The notes under the pieces: model-generated
What the model saw: only the letters and a program-made list of their open reading frames with translations
The model's database searches: none
What the model was told of the DNA's origin: nothing
Translations under genes and position numbers: made by a program
Shown: one piece after another, positions 33,975 to 42,195 of the stretch
Position numbering within the stretch: the stretch's first letter is position 1
Layout: every line of letters starts with the position of its first letter
DNA from: Mariprofundaceae bacterium
GTDB taxonomy: Bacteria > Pseudomonadota > Zetaproteobacteria > Mariprofundales > Mariprofundaceae
Length of the DNA stretch: 42,251 bases
Direction of reading: 5' to 3'
NCBI GenBank assembly: GCA_030950585.1
Contig: JAUZRG010000019.1
Location: forward strand, 1-42,251

Positions 33975-35669
33975 TTAGATCTCCTGTCCGGGAGGGTGCA
34001 CAGCGATAATACGTCCTCCCAATTTCTGAGTTATTTTTTTAATATGAGGGTTTTCTTCTGCATCACGGTAGCGTTTTTCTTCTTCTTGTTGTTGACGTTT
34101 TTGGCGTTGAACAGAAACGCTATCTACTTTTTTTTGATGTTGCGCTTGCCACTGAAGTGGACGTTGAAACCATGCTTCAAAATTTTTGCGTTCTTCTGAA
34201 CCGATCATACGCTGTAAGTGGCCGCTAAGAGCCAAGTGAATGCTTGTGCCATCATCATCATAAGCCACTTGCTCAAGTTGTGCCGCAAGACCCGGTTTGA
34301 TTCGGCTGTAGGCTTGCAAAGCTTCTTCCCAATTGTGAGGGGCTTTGATGTCTTCTGCTTGGAGTTGTTGAGGCTTGGTTATGGTTTGCGTGCTTGGGGG
34401 TGAAAGATCTAAAGTAATCGCGGGTGATGGTTCTTTTTTTGTGATGGCTTCTTTGGTTGGTGTGACGGTTTTAGCCACGACCTCTTGAGGGTGGACTTGT
34501 GGGGATTGTTGGCTTGGTGTGGTTATTTTAGTCGCGGTTTTGTGTGTGGGAATGTCTTGTTCTATGGGGCTTTGGCTTGCATCAAGAAGTTGTAAACCAG
34601 CCAAGCGGATGACAAGCATTTCAGCGCCACAACGTTCATCCATGAGGTGCAGGTCAGCAAAACCACGGATAAGCACTTGATAGCGCATATCAAGCTGTGG
34701 GTGTGTCCAGCAACCTTGCCATTTTGTGAGCCAAGTGCGGGTTTGAGAATCAACTTCTCTCTCAACCAAGTTTGGGCTAATCATGGTGCAAGCTAGCTGA
34801 TGCCATAGTTCTGATAATGATTGTAAGCTGGTGTGTAAGCTATGGCCTTGGTTGGCAATGTCGCGCAGGCAAAGAATCGCTTTTTCCGATTGACCTTGAA
34901 AAATATGATCGGATAAACGGCAACGGTAAATGTCAGCCAGTAAACCAATGCTTTGTTGCACATCCTTGAGGTGAACATGGCCTGCAAATGCCATGACTCT
35001 TTCGGTTAGTGAAAGGGCATCACGCACACTGCCTTGTGCGGCACGGGCTATCTCAAATAAGGCTTGATCTTGTGCATCAATGTTTTCTGTGTGCAATACT
35101 TTTTTAAGGTAAGCCTGTATTTCTTCAATGCTTAAACAACGCAAATCAAAACGTTGGCAGCGAGAACGCACTGTGACGGGTAGTTTTTCCGCTTCTGTGG
35201 TGGCAAGAATAAACACAATATGTTCAGGCGGCTCTTCCAAGGTTTTTAATAAGGCATTGAAAGCTGATTTAGACAGCATATGTGCTTCATCAATAATATA
35301 GACTTTATTGCGAAGGTTGACGGGTGGATAACGTACATTATCCATGAGTTCGCGAATATCATCCACACCTGTGTGACTGGCTGCATCCATCTCTAAAATA
35401 TCAAGTGTTGAACCTTCTGTAATGGCATGGCAGCTGGCACATGAACCGCAAGGTTCTGCTTTTTTTTTGCTTTGCTCGCAATTTAAAGCCATCGACATGA
35501 GGCGGGCTAATGTTGTTTTACCAACACCGCGAATACCGCAAAATAAGTAAGCATGACCTGTTTTCTTTTGTTGTAAGGCATTTTGAAGGGTTTGTACCAC
35601 GACATCTTGCCCGATGAGGTCATTAAAACGTTGGGGTCGCCAGCGTCGAGCCAGCACTTTATAAGACAT
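33975..35669 (-). CDS. dnaX: DNA polymerase III tau (and possibly gamma) subunit
   Basis: Clamp-loader ATPase of the replisome. The start is the ATG opening MSYKVLARRWRPQRF, the classic DnaX N-terminus; a TTG three codons upstream is not needed. Walker A GIRGVGKTTLARLM is near residue 43, a C4 zinc module (CEQSKKKAEPCGSCASC) near 64, Walker B IIDEAHMLSKSAFNALLKTLEEPP near 125, and the SRC sensor (TVRSRCQRFDLR) near 167. Domain III follows to about 365. A Pro/Thr/Gln-rich linker then leads to the tau-specific C-terminus. The 564-aa length is that of tau. The linker contains an A7 run that could generate a gamma-length product (see separate entry). Confidence 0.96.
   Translation of the reverse strand: MSYKVLARRWRPQRFNDLIGQDVVVQTLQNALQQKKTGHAYLFCGIRGVGKTTLARLMSMALNCEQSKKKAEPCGSCASCHAITEGSTLDILEMDAASHTGVDDIRELMDNVRYPPVNLRNKVYIIDEAHMLSKSAFNALLKTLEEPPEHIVFILATTEAEKLPVTVRSRCQRFDLRCLSIEEIQAYLKKVLHTENIDAQDQALFEIARAAQGSVRDALSLTERVMAFAGHVHLKDVQQSIGLLADIYRCRLSDHIFQGQSEKAILCLRDIANQGHSLHTSLQSLSELWHQLACTMISPNLVEREVDSQTRTWLTKWQGCWTHPQLDMRYQVLIRGFADLHLMDERCGAEMLVIRLAGLQLLDASQSPIEQDIPTHKTATKITTPSQQSPQVHPQEVVAKTVTPTKEAITKKEPSPAITLDLSPPSTQTITKPQQLQAEDIKAPHNWEEALQAYSRIKPGLAAQLEQVAYDDDGTSIHLALSGHLQRMIGSEERKNFEAWFQRPLQWQAQHQKKVDSVSVQRQKRQQQEEEKRYRDAEENPHIKKITQKLGGRIIAVHPPGQEI
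34434..34440 (-). promoter_or_regulatory. Candidate frameshift or slippage site in dnaX
   Basis: On the coding strand ACA AAA AAA GAA gives seven A followed by G, near codon 410, in the linker after domain III. Loss of one A (or a +1 shift) meets TAG after about eight codons, giving a product of about 420 aa, close to E. coli gamma (431 aa). A -1 shift runs on for some 57 codons. Slippery A-runs here make gamma in several bacteria. Confidence 0.4.
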
Positions 35670-35743
35670 GGCGCGCAATCTATCGCCAGATGTGGTTGGT
35701 GTCAGTGAAGAAAGTGAAAATAAGTTGCTTGGGTTGTTGCGAT

Positions 35744-37747
35744 TTAGAGATCACCCACGATGAGTTCATCAGGATCTTGAAAGCTATCAGCGATGGCTTT
35801 GATGTCATCTTCGATTTCAAAAAAAGCATCTAAAATGATAGGGTCAAAATGTTTATCACGTCCTTCTTTTAGAATACGACATGCTTTCTCATGTGAAAAA
35901 GCTGGTTTATAACAACGCTTGCTAATGAGTGCATCATAAACGTCTGCAACTGCCATAATTCTTCCAGATAAAGGGATGTTTTCGCCTGCTAAACCTTCGG
36001 GATAACCTGAGCCATTCCATTTTTCATGATGTGATGCTGCAATTTCACCTGCTAAGAGTAGGAAGTTATTACCCTCAATTTTTTCAGCTGTGCTAAAAAT
36101 GATTCTTTTACCAAATTCAGCATGTTTTTTCATTTCGACGAACTCTTCATCAGTGAGCTTACCGGGTTTCATTAAAATATGATCAGGTACGCCGACTTTT
36201 CCAATATCGTGTAGGGGAGCTGACGAATAAAGAAGGTCGATGTATTGGGGAACGAGAGTATCGATGAAATGCTTTGTTTTGACCAAATGTTGCGCGATCA
36301 CTTTCACATAGTGCTGGGTACGTTTGATGTGCGCACCCGTTTCAGGGTCACGAGATTCTGCAACAGCAGCCATTGATTCCATCGTGACCTGTCGTGCATT
36401 TTCAAGTTGTTTTAACCATTTAACTGCATGTCTTCTTTCAATCACAAAGCGGGTTGTGGCAAAAAAACTAAATAAGGCAATAGCCGTTAAAATGGCACTC
36501 GCTGGCGAAAGAAAAACGCCCTCGCTTTGAAAAAAATAAAGGCTAAAGCCAAGTATCAAAAGACTCCAAAGCATCGAACCTATTGAAAAAAGACTCACAA
36601 CATTCAATGTGGTAAATAAACAAGAAATAATAATGGCGGTTGCAAAAACAGATACAATCACTGCTTTTGTAGACCATGTTGGTGTTATAATAAAGGTCTG
36701 GGATAAAATATTCTCAACCACCACGGAATGGGTTTTAACACCGGGGAATTGGGAATCAAACGTGGTATGGTACAGGTCTTTTAAGCCGGTAGCGGATGAG
36801 CCGATAAAAATAGTTTTTCCTTTTATTTCAGAGGGTTTAACGATTCCGTTTAAAATATCCATTGCAGAGATTGAAGCGTAAAGGCTAGGAACGCCATTAA
36901 AACGCAAAAAAGCAAAGCCTTTGGGTGTGATGGGAATGCGATATTTACCCACATGAATCACAGGGCCGTAAGTGCTCGATTCGATACTTGCTGTATGTAG
37001 GTTTTGTGAGCGCATAAAAACAGCCAGTGATAAATGAGGATGAATCACGCCTTTGTATTGAATGAGTAAAGGTAGTTTCCTCAACATACCATCGTTATCA
37101 GGTTGGCTATTAAGAAAGCCTGTGAATTTTAATTGTGAGAATATTTTATAGGTGTTATTCAACACACCAGGGGCATCATGTAGATCAAGCATGTCTTTTG
37201 TTTGATCATCAATTTTAAAGGCAGGGGCTTTGATCACATCAATAATGTTTTGATGATCAAAAAAGAAATACTTGGCTCCCACAACGCGAGGGTCTGATAA
37301 AACGTAGCCTAAGTAACCATCGTTATCGGTGAGTGCTTTTGGTATCCCACTAAACTCAACCTTAAGACCAAAGTCTTGCTGAAGGGTTCGCTGTATGTGA
37401 ATGATGGCAGTGCGGTCAGGTTCTGAAAATAAAATATCAAGGCCAACGCTAGATGGATTCATCGCAAGTATATCTTTAACGAGGGAAGCTGTTCTATAGC
37501 GAGGCCAAGGCCATTGACCGACTGCGGTAAGGCTCACATCATCAATATCAATGGTGAGTGTGTTTTTGGCTTTTTCGCCAGAAGCTGTTTGTTGAATAAA
37601 TTGATCAAGAAAGATGTTATCTAACTTTTCAAGTAAACCAACGTTGCTATAGGATAAAAGGCTAATAAAGCTTGCGACACATAACCCAATAAAAAAGATA
37701 AGGTTAATCCATTTCAAGGAGAGTTGGTTAGAGGATGAAAAGTTCAA
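35744..37747 (-). CDS. CHASE2-domain HD-GYP phosphodiesterase
   Basis: Probable membrane sensor that hydrolyses c-di-GMP. After an N-terminal membrane helix comes a periplasmic CHASE2 domain (about 45-340, with VGLDILFSEPDRT and IFIGSSATGLKDLYHTTF), then three membrane helices (about 350-430). A cytoplasmic HD-GYP domain (about 455-650) follows with HDIGKVGVPDHILMKPG, HHEKWNGSGYPEGL and ADVYDAL, all metal and GYP residues present. The start is a TTG with a GGTGGG-like site; no better choice exists in frame. It starts 13 bp after the OmpA-like gene and is the last member of the FecR-OmpA-HD-GYP unit. Confidence 0.9.
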   Translation of the reverse strand: MNFSSSNQLSLKWINLIFFIGLCVASFISLLSYSNVGLLEKLDNIFLDQFIQQTASGEKAKNTLTIDIDDVSLTAVGQWPWPRYRTASLVKDILAMNPSSVGLDILFSEPDRTAIIHIQRTLQQDFGLKVEFSGIPKALTDNDGYLGYVLSDPRVVGAKYFFFDHQNIIDVIKAPAFKIDDQTKDMLDLHDAPGVLNNTYKIFSQLKFTGFLNSQPDNDGMLRKLPLLIQYKGVIHPHLSLAVFMRSQNLHTASIESSTYGPVIHVGKYRIPITPKGFAFLRFNGVPSLYASISAMDILNGIVKPSEIKGKTIFIGSSATGLKDLYHTTFDSQFPGVKTHSVVVENILSQTFIITPTWSTKAVIVSVFATAIIISCLFTTLNVVSLFSIGSMLWSLLILGFSLYFFQSEGVFLSPASAILTAIALFSFFATTRFVIERRHAVKWLKQLENARQVTMESMAAVAESRDPETGAHIKRTQHYVKVIAQHLVKTKHFIDTLVPQYIDLLYSSAPLHDIGKVGVPDHILMKPGKLTDEEFVEMKKHAEFGKRIIFSTAEKIEGNNFLLLAGEIAASHHEKWNGSGYPEGLAGENIPLSGRIMAVADVYDALISKRCYKPAFSHEKACRILKEGRDKHFDPIILDAFFEIEDDIKAIADSFQDPDELIVGDL

Positions 37748-37760
37748 AGAAACCCACCGT

Positions 37761-38675
37761 TTAGTAAATCATGATTTCAACACGACGGTTCTTGGGCTCA
37801 TTGATGTCATTTTTTGTTGAAACTGCTAATTGGTTTTCACCATAAAACTTTAAATGAATGCGGTGTATTTTAATGCCTGTATCGTGTAAGAAAGTAGCTA
37901 TATGCTGTGCGCGTTTCTTAGATAGTGTTAGGTTAAATTGTTGAGAAGCCATGGTGTCAGCGTGGCCATCGACATGAATCACAGCAGGGATACGTGCATT
38001 AAGTGCTGGAATCAGGGTTGGTAATGTTTGTTTGGATGCTGGTGTAAGCTCGGTACTTCCTGTTGTAAATAAAAATGTAAAATGTGCTGGCTTTAAAGGT
38101 TGAGAATTAATAATTTGTTCAAATTTTTTGTCAATATATATTTTATCACCTTTTGCCATGTCGGTTAAGGTGTCTTCTTCTCGAATCACAGATGAGAAAT
38201 GATAAGCTTTGTTGATGAGTAGTTCTTTGTTTTTGGTTTTTACAATAATAGCTCCAACTTTACCATCTTCATCAGGCAGTAAGATAACGGTTGTTCTCGG
38301 TACGGAACAATTGTGCACGGCTTTTTCTTTGGCTTGTTGTGCATAGGCTTCGGCTTCGCGAAATAGGGCATCGGTTTCTGCAGCCTCGGCACCATTTTCA
38401 TCCAGCTCATGGGCTGCCCAGTATAAAAGAGAAACAGCAGAGGCCAAGGTTTGGGGTGCGCAATCTTCAGCATCGGCATTTTTGGCATCTTGAATCATCT
38501 TCTTAATTTCGGTGAGTTGTGGGTAATTGGTATGAACAGGAACGGTGGTGCAAGATGGTAACAATATAACGAAAACAATCCAAAATATAAGAGCTATTGT
38601 AAACCTAGTGGTTGTTATAGCCTCAACTGTATACCTAAGTCGTCGATAGCGACTTAGGTGTTTTAAGCTATGCAT
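37761..38675 (-). CDS. OmpA-family outer-membrane lipoprotein
   Basis: An N-terminal signal segment ends with a lipobox (VILLPSC, Cys near 42), so the protein is lipidated. An about 90-residue helical domain rich in Ala follows (QDAKNADAEDC to AKEKAVHNC). The C-terminal OmpA-type peptidoglycan-binding domain (about 190-304) has FLFTTGSTELTP, VDGHADTMASQQFNLTLSKKRA and NRRVEIMIY. GGGGAG precedes the ATG by 9 bases. Its n-region before the hydrophobic segment is unusually long (about 25 residues) and overlaps an RNA hairpin. Confidence 0.88.
   Translation of the reverse strand: MHSLKHLSRYRRLRYTVEAITTTRFTIALIFWIVFVILLPSCTTVPVHTNYPQLTEIKKMIQDAKNADAEDCAPQTLASAVSLLYWAAHELDENGAEAAETDALFREAEAYAQQAKEKAVHNCSVPRTTVILLPDEDGKVGAIIVKTKNKELLINKAYHFSSVIREEDTLTDMAKGDKIYIDKKFEQIINSQPLKPAHFTFLFTTGSTELTPASKQTLPTLIPALNARIPAVIHVDGHADTMASQQFNLTLSKKRAQHIATFLHDTGIKIHRIHLKFYGENQLAVSTKNDINEPKNRRVEIMIY
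38633..38659 (-). promoter_or_regulatory. Perfect 10-bp hairpin inside the 5' end of the OmpA-like gene
   Basis: On the coding strand ACCTAAGTCG, a 7-base loop, then CGACTTAGGT, all within codons 6-15. An exact stem this soon after a start codon can affect translation or transcription. No T-run follows. Confidence 0.5.
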
Positions 38676-38712
38676 GATCGTTATCTCCCCTATTGAACAT
38701 CACTTCTTCTAA

Positions 38713-38748
38713 AAGCCACATGGTTCTAGTGTTTAAGCCATGTGGCTT
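38713..38748 (-). terminator. Hairpin between the FecR-domain and OmpA-like genes
   Basis: An 11-bp perfect stem (AAGCCACATGG / CCATGTGGCTT) with a 14-base loop, followed by a short T-rich TTAGAAG on the minus strand. It lies 12 bp past the stop of the FecR-domain gene. The short T-tract suggests a partial terminator or mRNA-stabilising element that lets some reads continue into the OmpA-like gene. Confidence 0.6.
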
Positions 38749-38760
38749 GAAGTCGTCGTT

Positions 38761-39201
38761 TTAGTCAACTTTAACGATAAAGCGTGTTCCACGTACGCCC
38801 ACAACAGCTCTAGGTGTACGAATATCAACAGATTCAGGTGATAGTTTACCAATTTTACCTGAAGAATAAATAGCCTGCCCTTTATTAACGTTCAGGTCAA
38901 AGGCATATTTTTGTACTTCTGGTTTAAACACATACAGATTAATTTCAATATCAGTAGACTCACCTAAGGTAAGTAGTGTTCCATCGTTGAAAACGATACC
39001 AGCAGAAGATTCTTCATAAGAATGAATCTTGTCAGATTGTAACAATTGCATGCCTGATGTTGCTTGCAGTGTTTCATTACCGCGTAGGACTTCAATGCTA
39101 CCTGTGATATCTTTAAAAATAGCCACATGCTTTTCTTGAGCCATGGCTGGAAGAGTGAATAAAACCATTGTCAATATGATTGCTAATAGTAAGTTTTTCA
39201 A
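38761..39201 (-). CDS. FecR-domain periplasmic protein, 146 aa
   Basis: Signal peptide MKNLLLAIILTMVLFTLPAMA, then a single FecR domain: ITGSIEVLRGNETL, LGESTDIEINLY and RTPRAVVGVRGTRFIVKV at the end. No membrane anchor is visible after cleavage. The frame reaches an ATG at 39213, but the strong GGAGG lies within those first codons, 5 bases before a TTG at 39201, so I take the TTG. It is not linked to a TonB receptor or sigma factor. Instead it precedes an OmpA-like lipoprotein and a CHASE2 sensor, a recurring envelope-signalling combination. Confidence 0.85.
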   Translation of the reverse strand: MKNLLLAIILTMVLFTLPAMAQEKHVAIFKDITGSIEVLRGNETLQATSGMQLLQSDKIHSYEESSAGIVFNDGTLLTLGESTDIEINLYVFKPEVQKYAFDLNVNKGQAIYSSGKIGKLSPESVDIRTPRAVVGVRGTRFIVKVD

Positions 39202-39293
39202 TTTGACCTCCATATAAATTAAATTTTAATCAGGCATAGTAAACAATGTCAAATTAACGGTCAACACCTTACACTTGTGGTTTATTCTTTTGC

Positions 39294-39309
39294 TATGACC
39301 TAGATCACA
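39294..39309 (-). promoter_or_regulatory. Near-consensus CRP-type binding site
   Basis: The minus strand reads TGTGATCTAGGTCATA, matching the CRP consensus TGTGATCTAGATCACA at 14 of 16 positions. It lies about 95 bp upstream of the FecR-domain start, in the expected activation range. Confidence 0.55.
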
Positions 39310-39337
39310 CTTGAGTTTGATTCATCTGCGTATTTTT

Positions 39338-40087
39338 CTATCTTAAGACTAAAGTTAATCCGATGCTAATTGTGATGACTTCGTAACATATTTTGATTAA
39401 TTTATTTCCTTTAACAATAGCGAGGTGGCTACCGATATAACCACCAAGAAAAGAACCAAGCAGAAGTGCAATCATCCAATTCCATTGTATATTAGACAGT
39501 AATCCAACGGCGATGGCACCTGTGCCGTTCCAGAAAACACCCACGATGACTAAGGTATAGGCCACTGCATGTTTGTAGTCGAGACCAAACCAGCGTACCA
39601 GAAACATGGTTGCAAATAGTCCTGTTCCAGAGGTTAGTGAGCCATTGATGAAACCAATAAAAGAAAGACCAAAAGCACCAAGGATCATGCCTTTCGTATG
39701 CATGTTTTTTGGCTGGTTTGAATTGCCTAAGTTCGGGTTTAGAGCAGAGTAAATACCCAGCCCTATGGTCAGTATGCCAAGGGATACTGTGGCGATATGG
39801 TCAGGAATGCGTACAATAAGAAGGCCACCAAGCACCACACTGGGTAAGCCTGAAAACAGCATTAATAAAGCAAGGCGACGCTGTAATAGGTCTTCTTTGA
39901 AATAACGGACACAAGCGCCTAAACCAAGGGCAACACTTGCAACTTTGTGTGTGGCTAGGGCAATGCTGAAGGGTAGGCCAAGCATCAATAAGGCAGGTAA
40001 TTGAATTAAGCCAGCGCCGCCACCCGCTAAGGAAGAGAATGTATTGGCGGTGAGAGAAATAAAAAAGAGCAAGAGTTGTTCAAACAT
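39338..40087 (-). CDS. TauE/SafE-family sulfite/organosulfonate exporter-like permease
   Basis: A 249-aa membrane protein with about seven or eight hydrophobic segments in two repeats. The first has SSLAGGGAGLIQLPALLMLG, the second NGSLTSGTGLFATMFLVRWFGLDYKHAVA. The Gly-rich loops and length fit TauE/SafE (DUF81). Substrates in the family include sulfite, sulfoacetate and sulfonates; specificity here cannot be read. It is monocistronic and ends 44 bp before the CRP-type site. Confidence 0.88.
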   Translation of the reverse strand: MFEQLLLFFISLTANTFSSLAGGGAGLIQLPALLMLGLPFSIALATHKVASVALGLGACVRYFKEDLLQRRLALLMLFSGLPSVVLGGLLIVRIPDHIATVSLGILTIGLGIYSALNPNLGNSNQPKNMHTKGMILGAFGLSFIGFINGSLTSGTGLFATMFLVRWFGLDYKHAVAYTLVIVGVFWNGTGAIAVGLLSNIQWNWMIALLLGSFLGGYIGSHLAIVKGNKLIKICYEVITISIGLTLVLR

Positions 40088-40149
40088 GATGGCGATGGTG
40101 CGTAATCCAAGATGTTAAAGCAATGTCGCTTGCTTGCGTGTGTGGCAGT

Positions 40150-40335
40150 GGTTACCTTGCGCCTTCACTTTGGGTGTACGGGAAGTTTGGTGAAAGTCCA
40201 ACACAGCCCCCGCTACTGTAAATCAGATGTGATGTTTCAAATGCCTTAAACAGCATGACCACTGCCAATAGGTGGGAAGGTTCAAACATCGACAGTTGAA
40301 GATAAGTCAGGAGACCGCCCCAATACTGATAAAAT
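40150..40335 (+). promoter_or_regulatory. Cobalamin riboswitch
   Basis: The leader has the ordered hallmarks: TTGGTGAAAGTCC, then GCCCCCGCTACTGTA, and a B12-box AAGTCAGGAGACCGCC at 40304-40319. It ends about 25 bp before the cobB start. Adenosylcobalamin binding should shut off the downstream cob genes. Confidence 0.9.
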
Positions 40336-40359
40336 TCCATGACCTCGGGGTGAGGGTTG

Positions 40360-41619
40360 ATGCCTATGCAATATAATTTTATGCTAGCTGGTACACAGTC
40401 TGGCTGTGGTAAGACCAGTGTATGCTTTGCTTTGCTGCAACAGCTGATGGGTTCGGGCTGTGATGTTCGGGCTTTCAAAGCAGGACCTGATTTTTTGGAT
40501 CCGATGTGGCATCAAGTGGCGACACAAAAAACATCTTACAATCTTGATACGCGCATGATGGGTGAAGCGATGGTGCAACATACCTTTGCTTTTCATGCTG
40601 CCAAGTGGAACATCATTGAAGGTGTGATGGGTTTATTCGATGGTGCCAAAGGGGTTGGTCAAGAAGGTTCAAGCTTAGACTTGGCACGTGTCTTATCCAT
40701 TCCCGTTCTTTTGGTGGTGGATGCGAAGGGCATGAGTGGTTCGATTGTCGCACTGGTCGCTGGTTTTTGTGCTTATGCAGCTCAGTCGGGTGTGATGATT
40801 CACGGCATTATTGCCAACCGTGTGGGTAGTATGCGCCATGTTGAGCTTTTATCCGAGATGCTCAATCAGCATGATTTGCCACCACTGGTGGGTTGGATGA
40901 AGAAGAATGCGCCGACATTGCCTGAACGGCATTTAGGTTTGCAACGCCCAGAAGAAGTGAGTATTCCCGATTTTTCAGATCATTTTTATATAGACCAAGC
41001 ACAGCTTATCAGCCAAGGCCGAGCGATGAGGTTAATGCCTGAACGTGCTCCTGATCAACATGTTCAAAAAACCATTGCGATTGCGCGTGATGCGGCCTTT
41101 TGTTTTATTTACCAAGCCAATTTGGACTGGTTGCAACAGCAAGGGTGGCAATTAAGTTTTTTCTCGCCTTTGGCAGGTGAAGCTGTGCCCGCTTCAGATA
41201 TGCTTTGGTTGCCCGGTGGTTACCCTGAGCTTTATGCCCAAACGTTATCCGAGTCTGCCACATGGGAATCTGTCTGTGAGGTGATTGAGGCTGATCAAGT
41301 CGTTTTGGCAGAATGCGGCGGCATGATGGTGTTGGGTCAAAGCTTACGCGACCAAGCAGGGCAAGTTTGGCCCATGGCGGGGTTGCTTCCTTTTGATGTT
41401 GAGATGCAAGATCGCTTGGTTTCTTTAGGTTATCGGCAACAAGCTAAGGGTGTGAAAGGGCATGAGTTTCATCATTCCAAACGGTTGATGGAAGTGGGTA
41501 TCCCACAGGCTTTTGCTTTAGAAGGAAGAGGAGATACTGGCTTGCGTTACCGATGTTTACGTGCATCGTATGTGCACTGGTATTTCCCAAGTACAGACAA
41601 TTTGGATTGGTTATTATGA
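40360..41619 (+). CDS. cobB: Cobyrinate a,c-diamide synthase (CobB/CbiA)
   Basis: Amidates the a and c side chains of the corrin ring using ATP and glutamine. The P-loop is GTQSGCGKTSV near residue 12, then FKAGPDFLDPMWHQ and the EGVMGLFDG motif near 85. A glutamine amidotransferase domain carries LPGGYPELYA and the catalytic Cys in AECGGMM near 325, with HEFHHS later. The 419-aa length is slightly shorter than usual (about 450) but motif-complete. The start is the ATG 6 bases after a GGTGA site; another ATG lies two codons on. The stop overlaps the cobO start (ATGA). Confidence 0.94.
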   Translation: MPMQYNFMLAGTQSGCGKTSVCFALLQQLMGSGCDVRAFKAGPDFLDPMWHQVATQKTSYNLDTRMMGEAMVQHTFAFHAAKWNIIEGVMGLFDGAKGVGQEGSSLDLARVLSIPVLLVVDAKGMSGSIVALVAGFCAYAAQSGVMIHGIIANRVGSMRHVELLSEMLNQHDLPPLVGWMKKNAPTLPERHLGLQRPEEVSIPDFSDHFYIDQAQLISQGRAMRLMPERAPDQHVQKTIAIARDAAFCFIYQANLDWLQQQGWQLSFFSPLAGEAVPASDMLWLPGGYPELYAQTLSESATWESVCEVIEADQVVLAECGGMMVLGQSLRDQAGQVWPMAGLLPFDVEMQDRLVSLGYRQQAKGVKGHEFHHSKRLMEVGIPQAFALEGRGDTGLRYRCLRASYVHWYFPSTDNLDWLL

Positions 41620-42155
41620 AAAAAAGAGAAAATAGACAAGGTGTGACCTTGGTTCATACTGGCGATGGCAAAGGCAAATCATCTTCGGCTTTTGGGGTGG
41701 TGTTTCGTGCTGCCGCTTGGGGCATGAAGGTATGCGTGATTCAATTTATCAAAGGTAAATGGAAAACGGGTGAGCAAAAAGCTGCGCAATCATTTGAAAA
41801 TATTGAATGGCATACGCTCGGCGATGGTTTTACGTGGGATACCAAAAATCCCGAACAAGATATTAAAACGAGCCGTGCTATCTGGGATCTGTGTAAAGAA
41901 AAAGTTCGTTCTCATGACTATGATGTGCTGGTTTTTGACGAAATTAATTATTGCAGTGGTTATGGCTGGATTTCTGGTGCAGAAATTGCCCAATTTATTG
42001 CTGAAGAAAAACCAAGCTGGATGCACCTGATTCTCACAGGCCGCAATGCTGCGCCAGAAGTGATTGATGTTGCCGATACGGTGACCGAGATGAAAATGAT
42101 CAAACATGCCTACAAAGAAAAGGGCATCAAGGCTCAACAAGGTATTGAATTTTAA
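41616..42155 (+). CDS. cobO: Cob(I)alamin/corrinoid adenosyltransferase (CobO/BtuR)
   Basis: Transfers the 5'-deoxyadenosyl group from ATP to reduced corrinoid cobalt. P-loop TGDGKGKSSSAFG near residue 15, then VCVIQFIKGKWKTGE and VLVFDEINYCSGYGW, with the closing TEMKMIKHAYKEKGIKAQQG. The length of 179 aa matches the CobO class. The ATG overlaps the TGA of cobB, so the frame extending upstream is not the real start. Confidence 0.95.
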   Translation: MKKRENRQGVTLVHTGDGKGKSSSAFGVVFRAAAWGMKVCVIQFIKGKWKTGEQKAAQSFENIEWHTLGDGFTWDTKNPEQDIKTSRAIWDLCKEKVRSHDYDVLVFDEINYCSGYGWISGAEIAQFIAEEKPSWMHLILTGRNAAPEVIDVADTVTEMKMIKHAYKEKGIKAQQGIEF

Positions 42156-42195
42156 AGTTAACGATTTAAACAGCATAAACAAAAGGAGAATAATT

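Noticed and set aside
35670-35743. 4.5S RNA (ffs) next to dnaX
   Set aside because: The gap is only 74 bp and lacks the conserved SRP GGAAG/GCA tetraloop core.
39294-39309. FNR-type box
   Set aside because: The half-sites read TGTGA, not TTGAT, so the CRP-type reading fits better.
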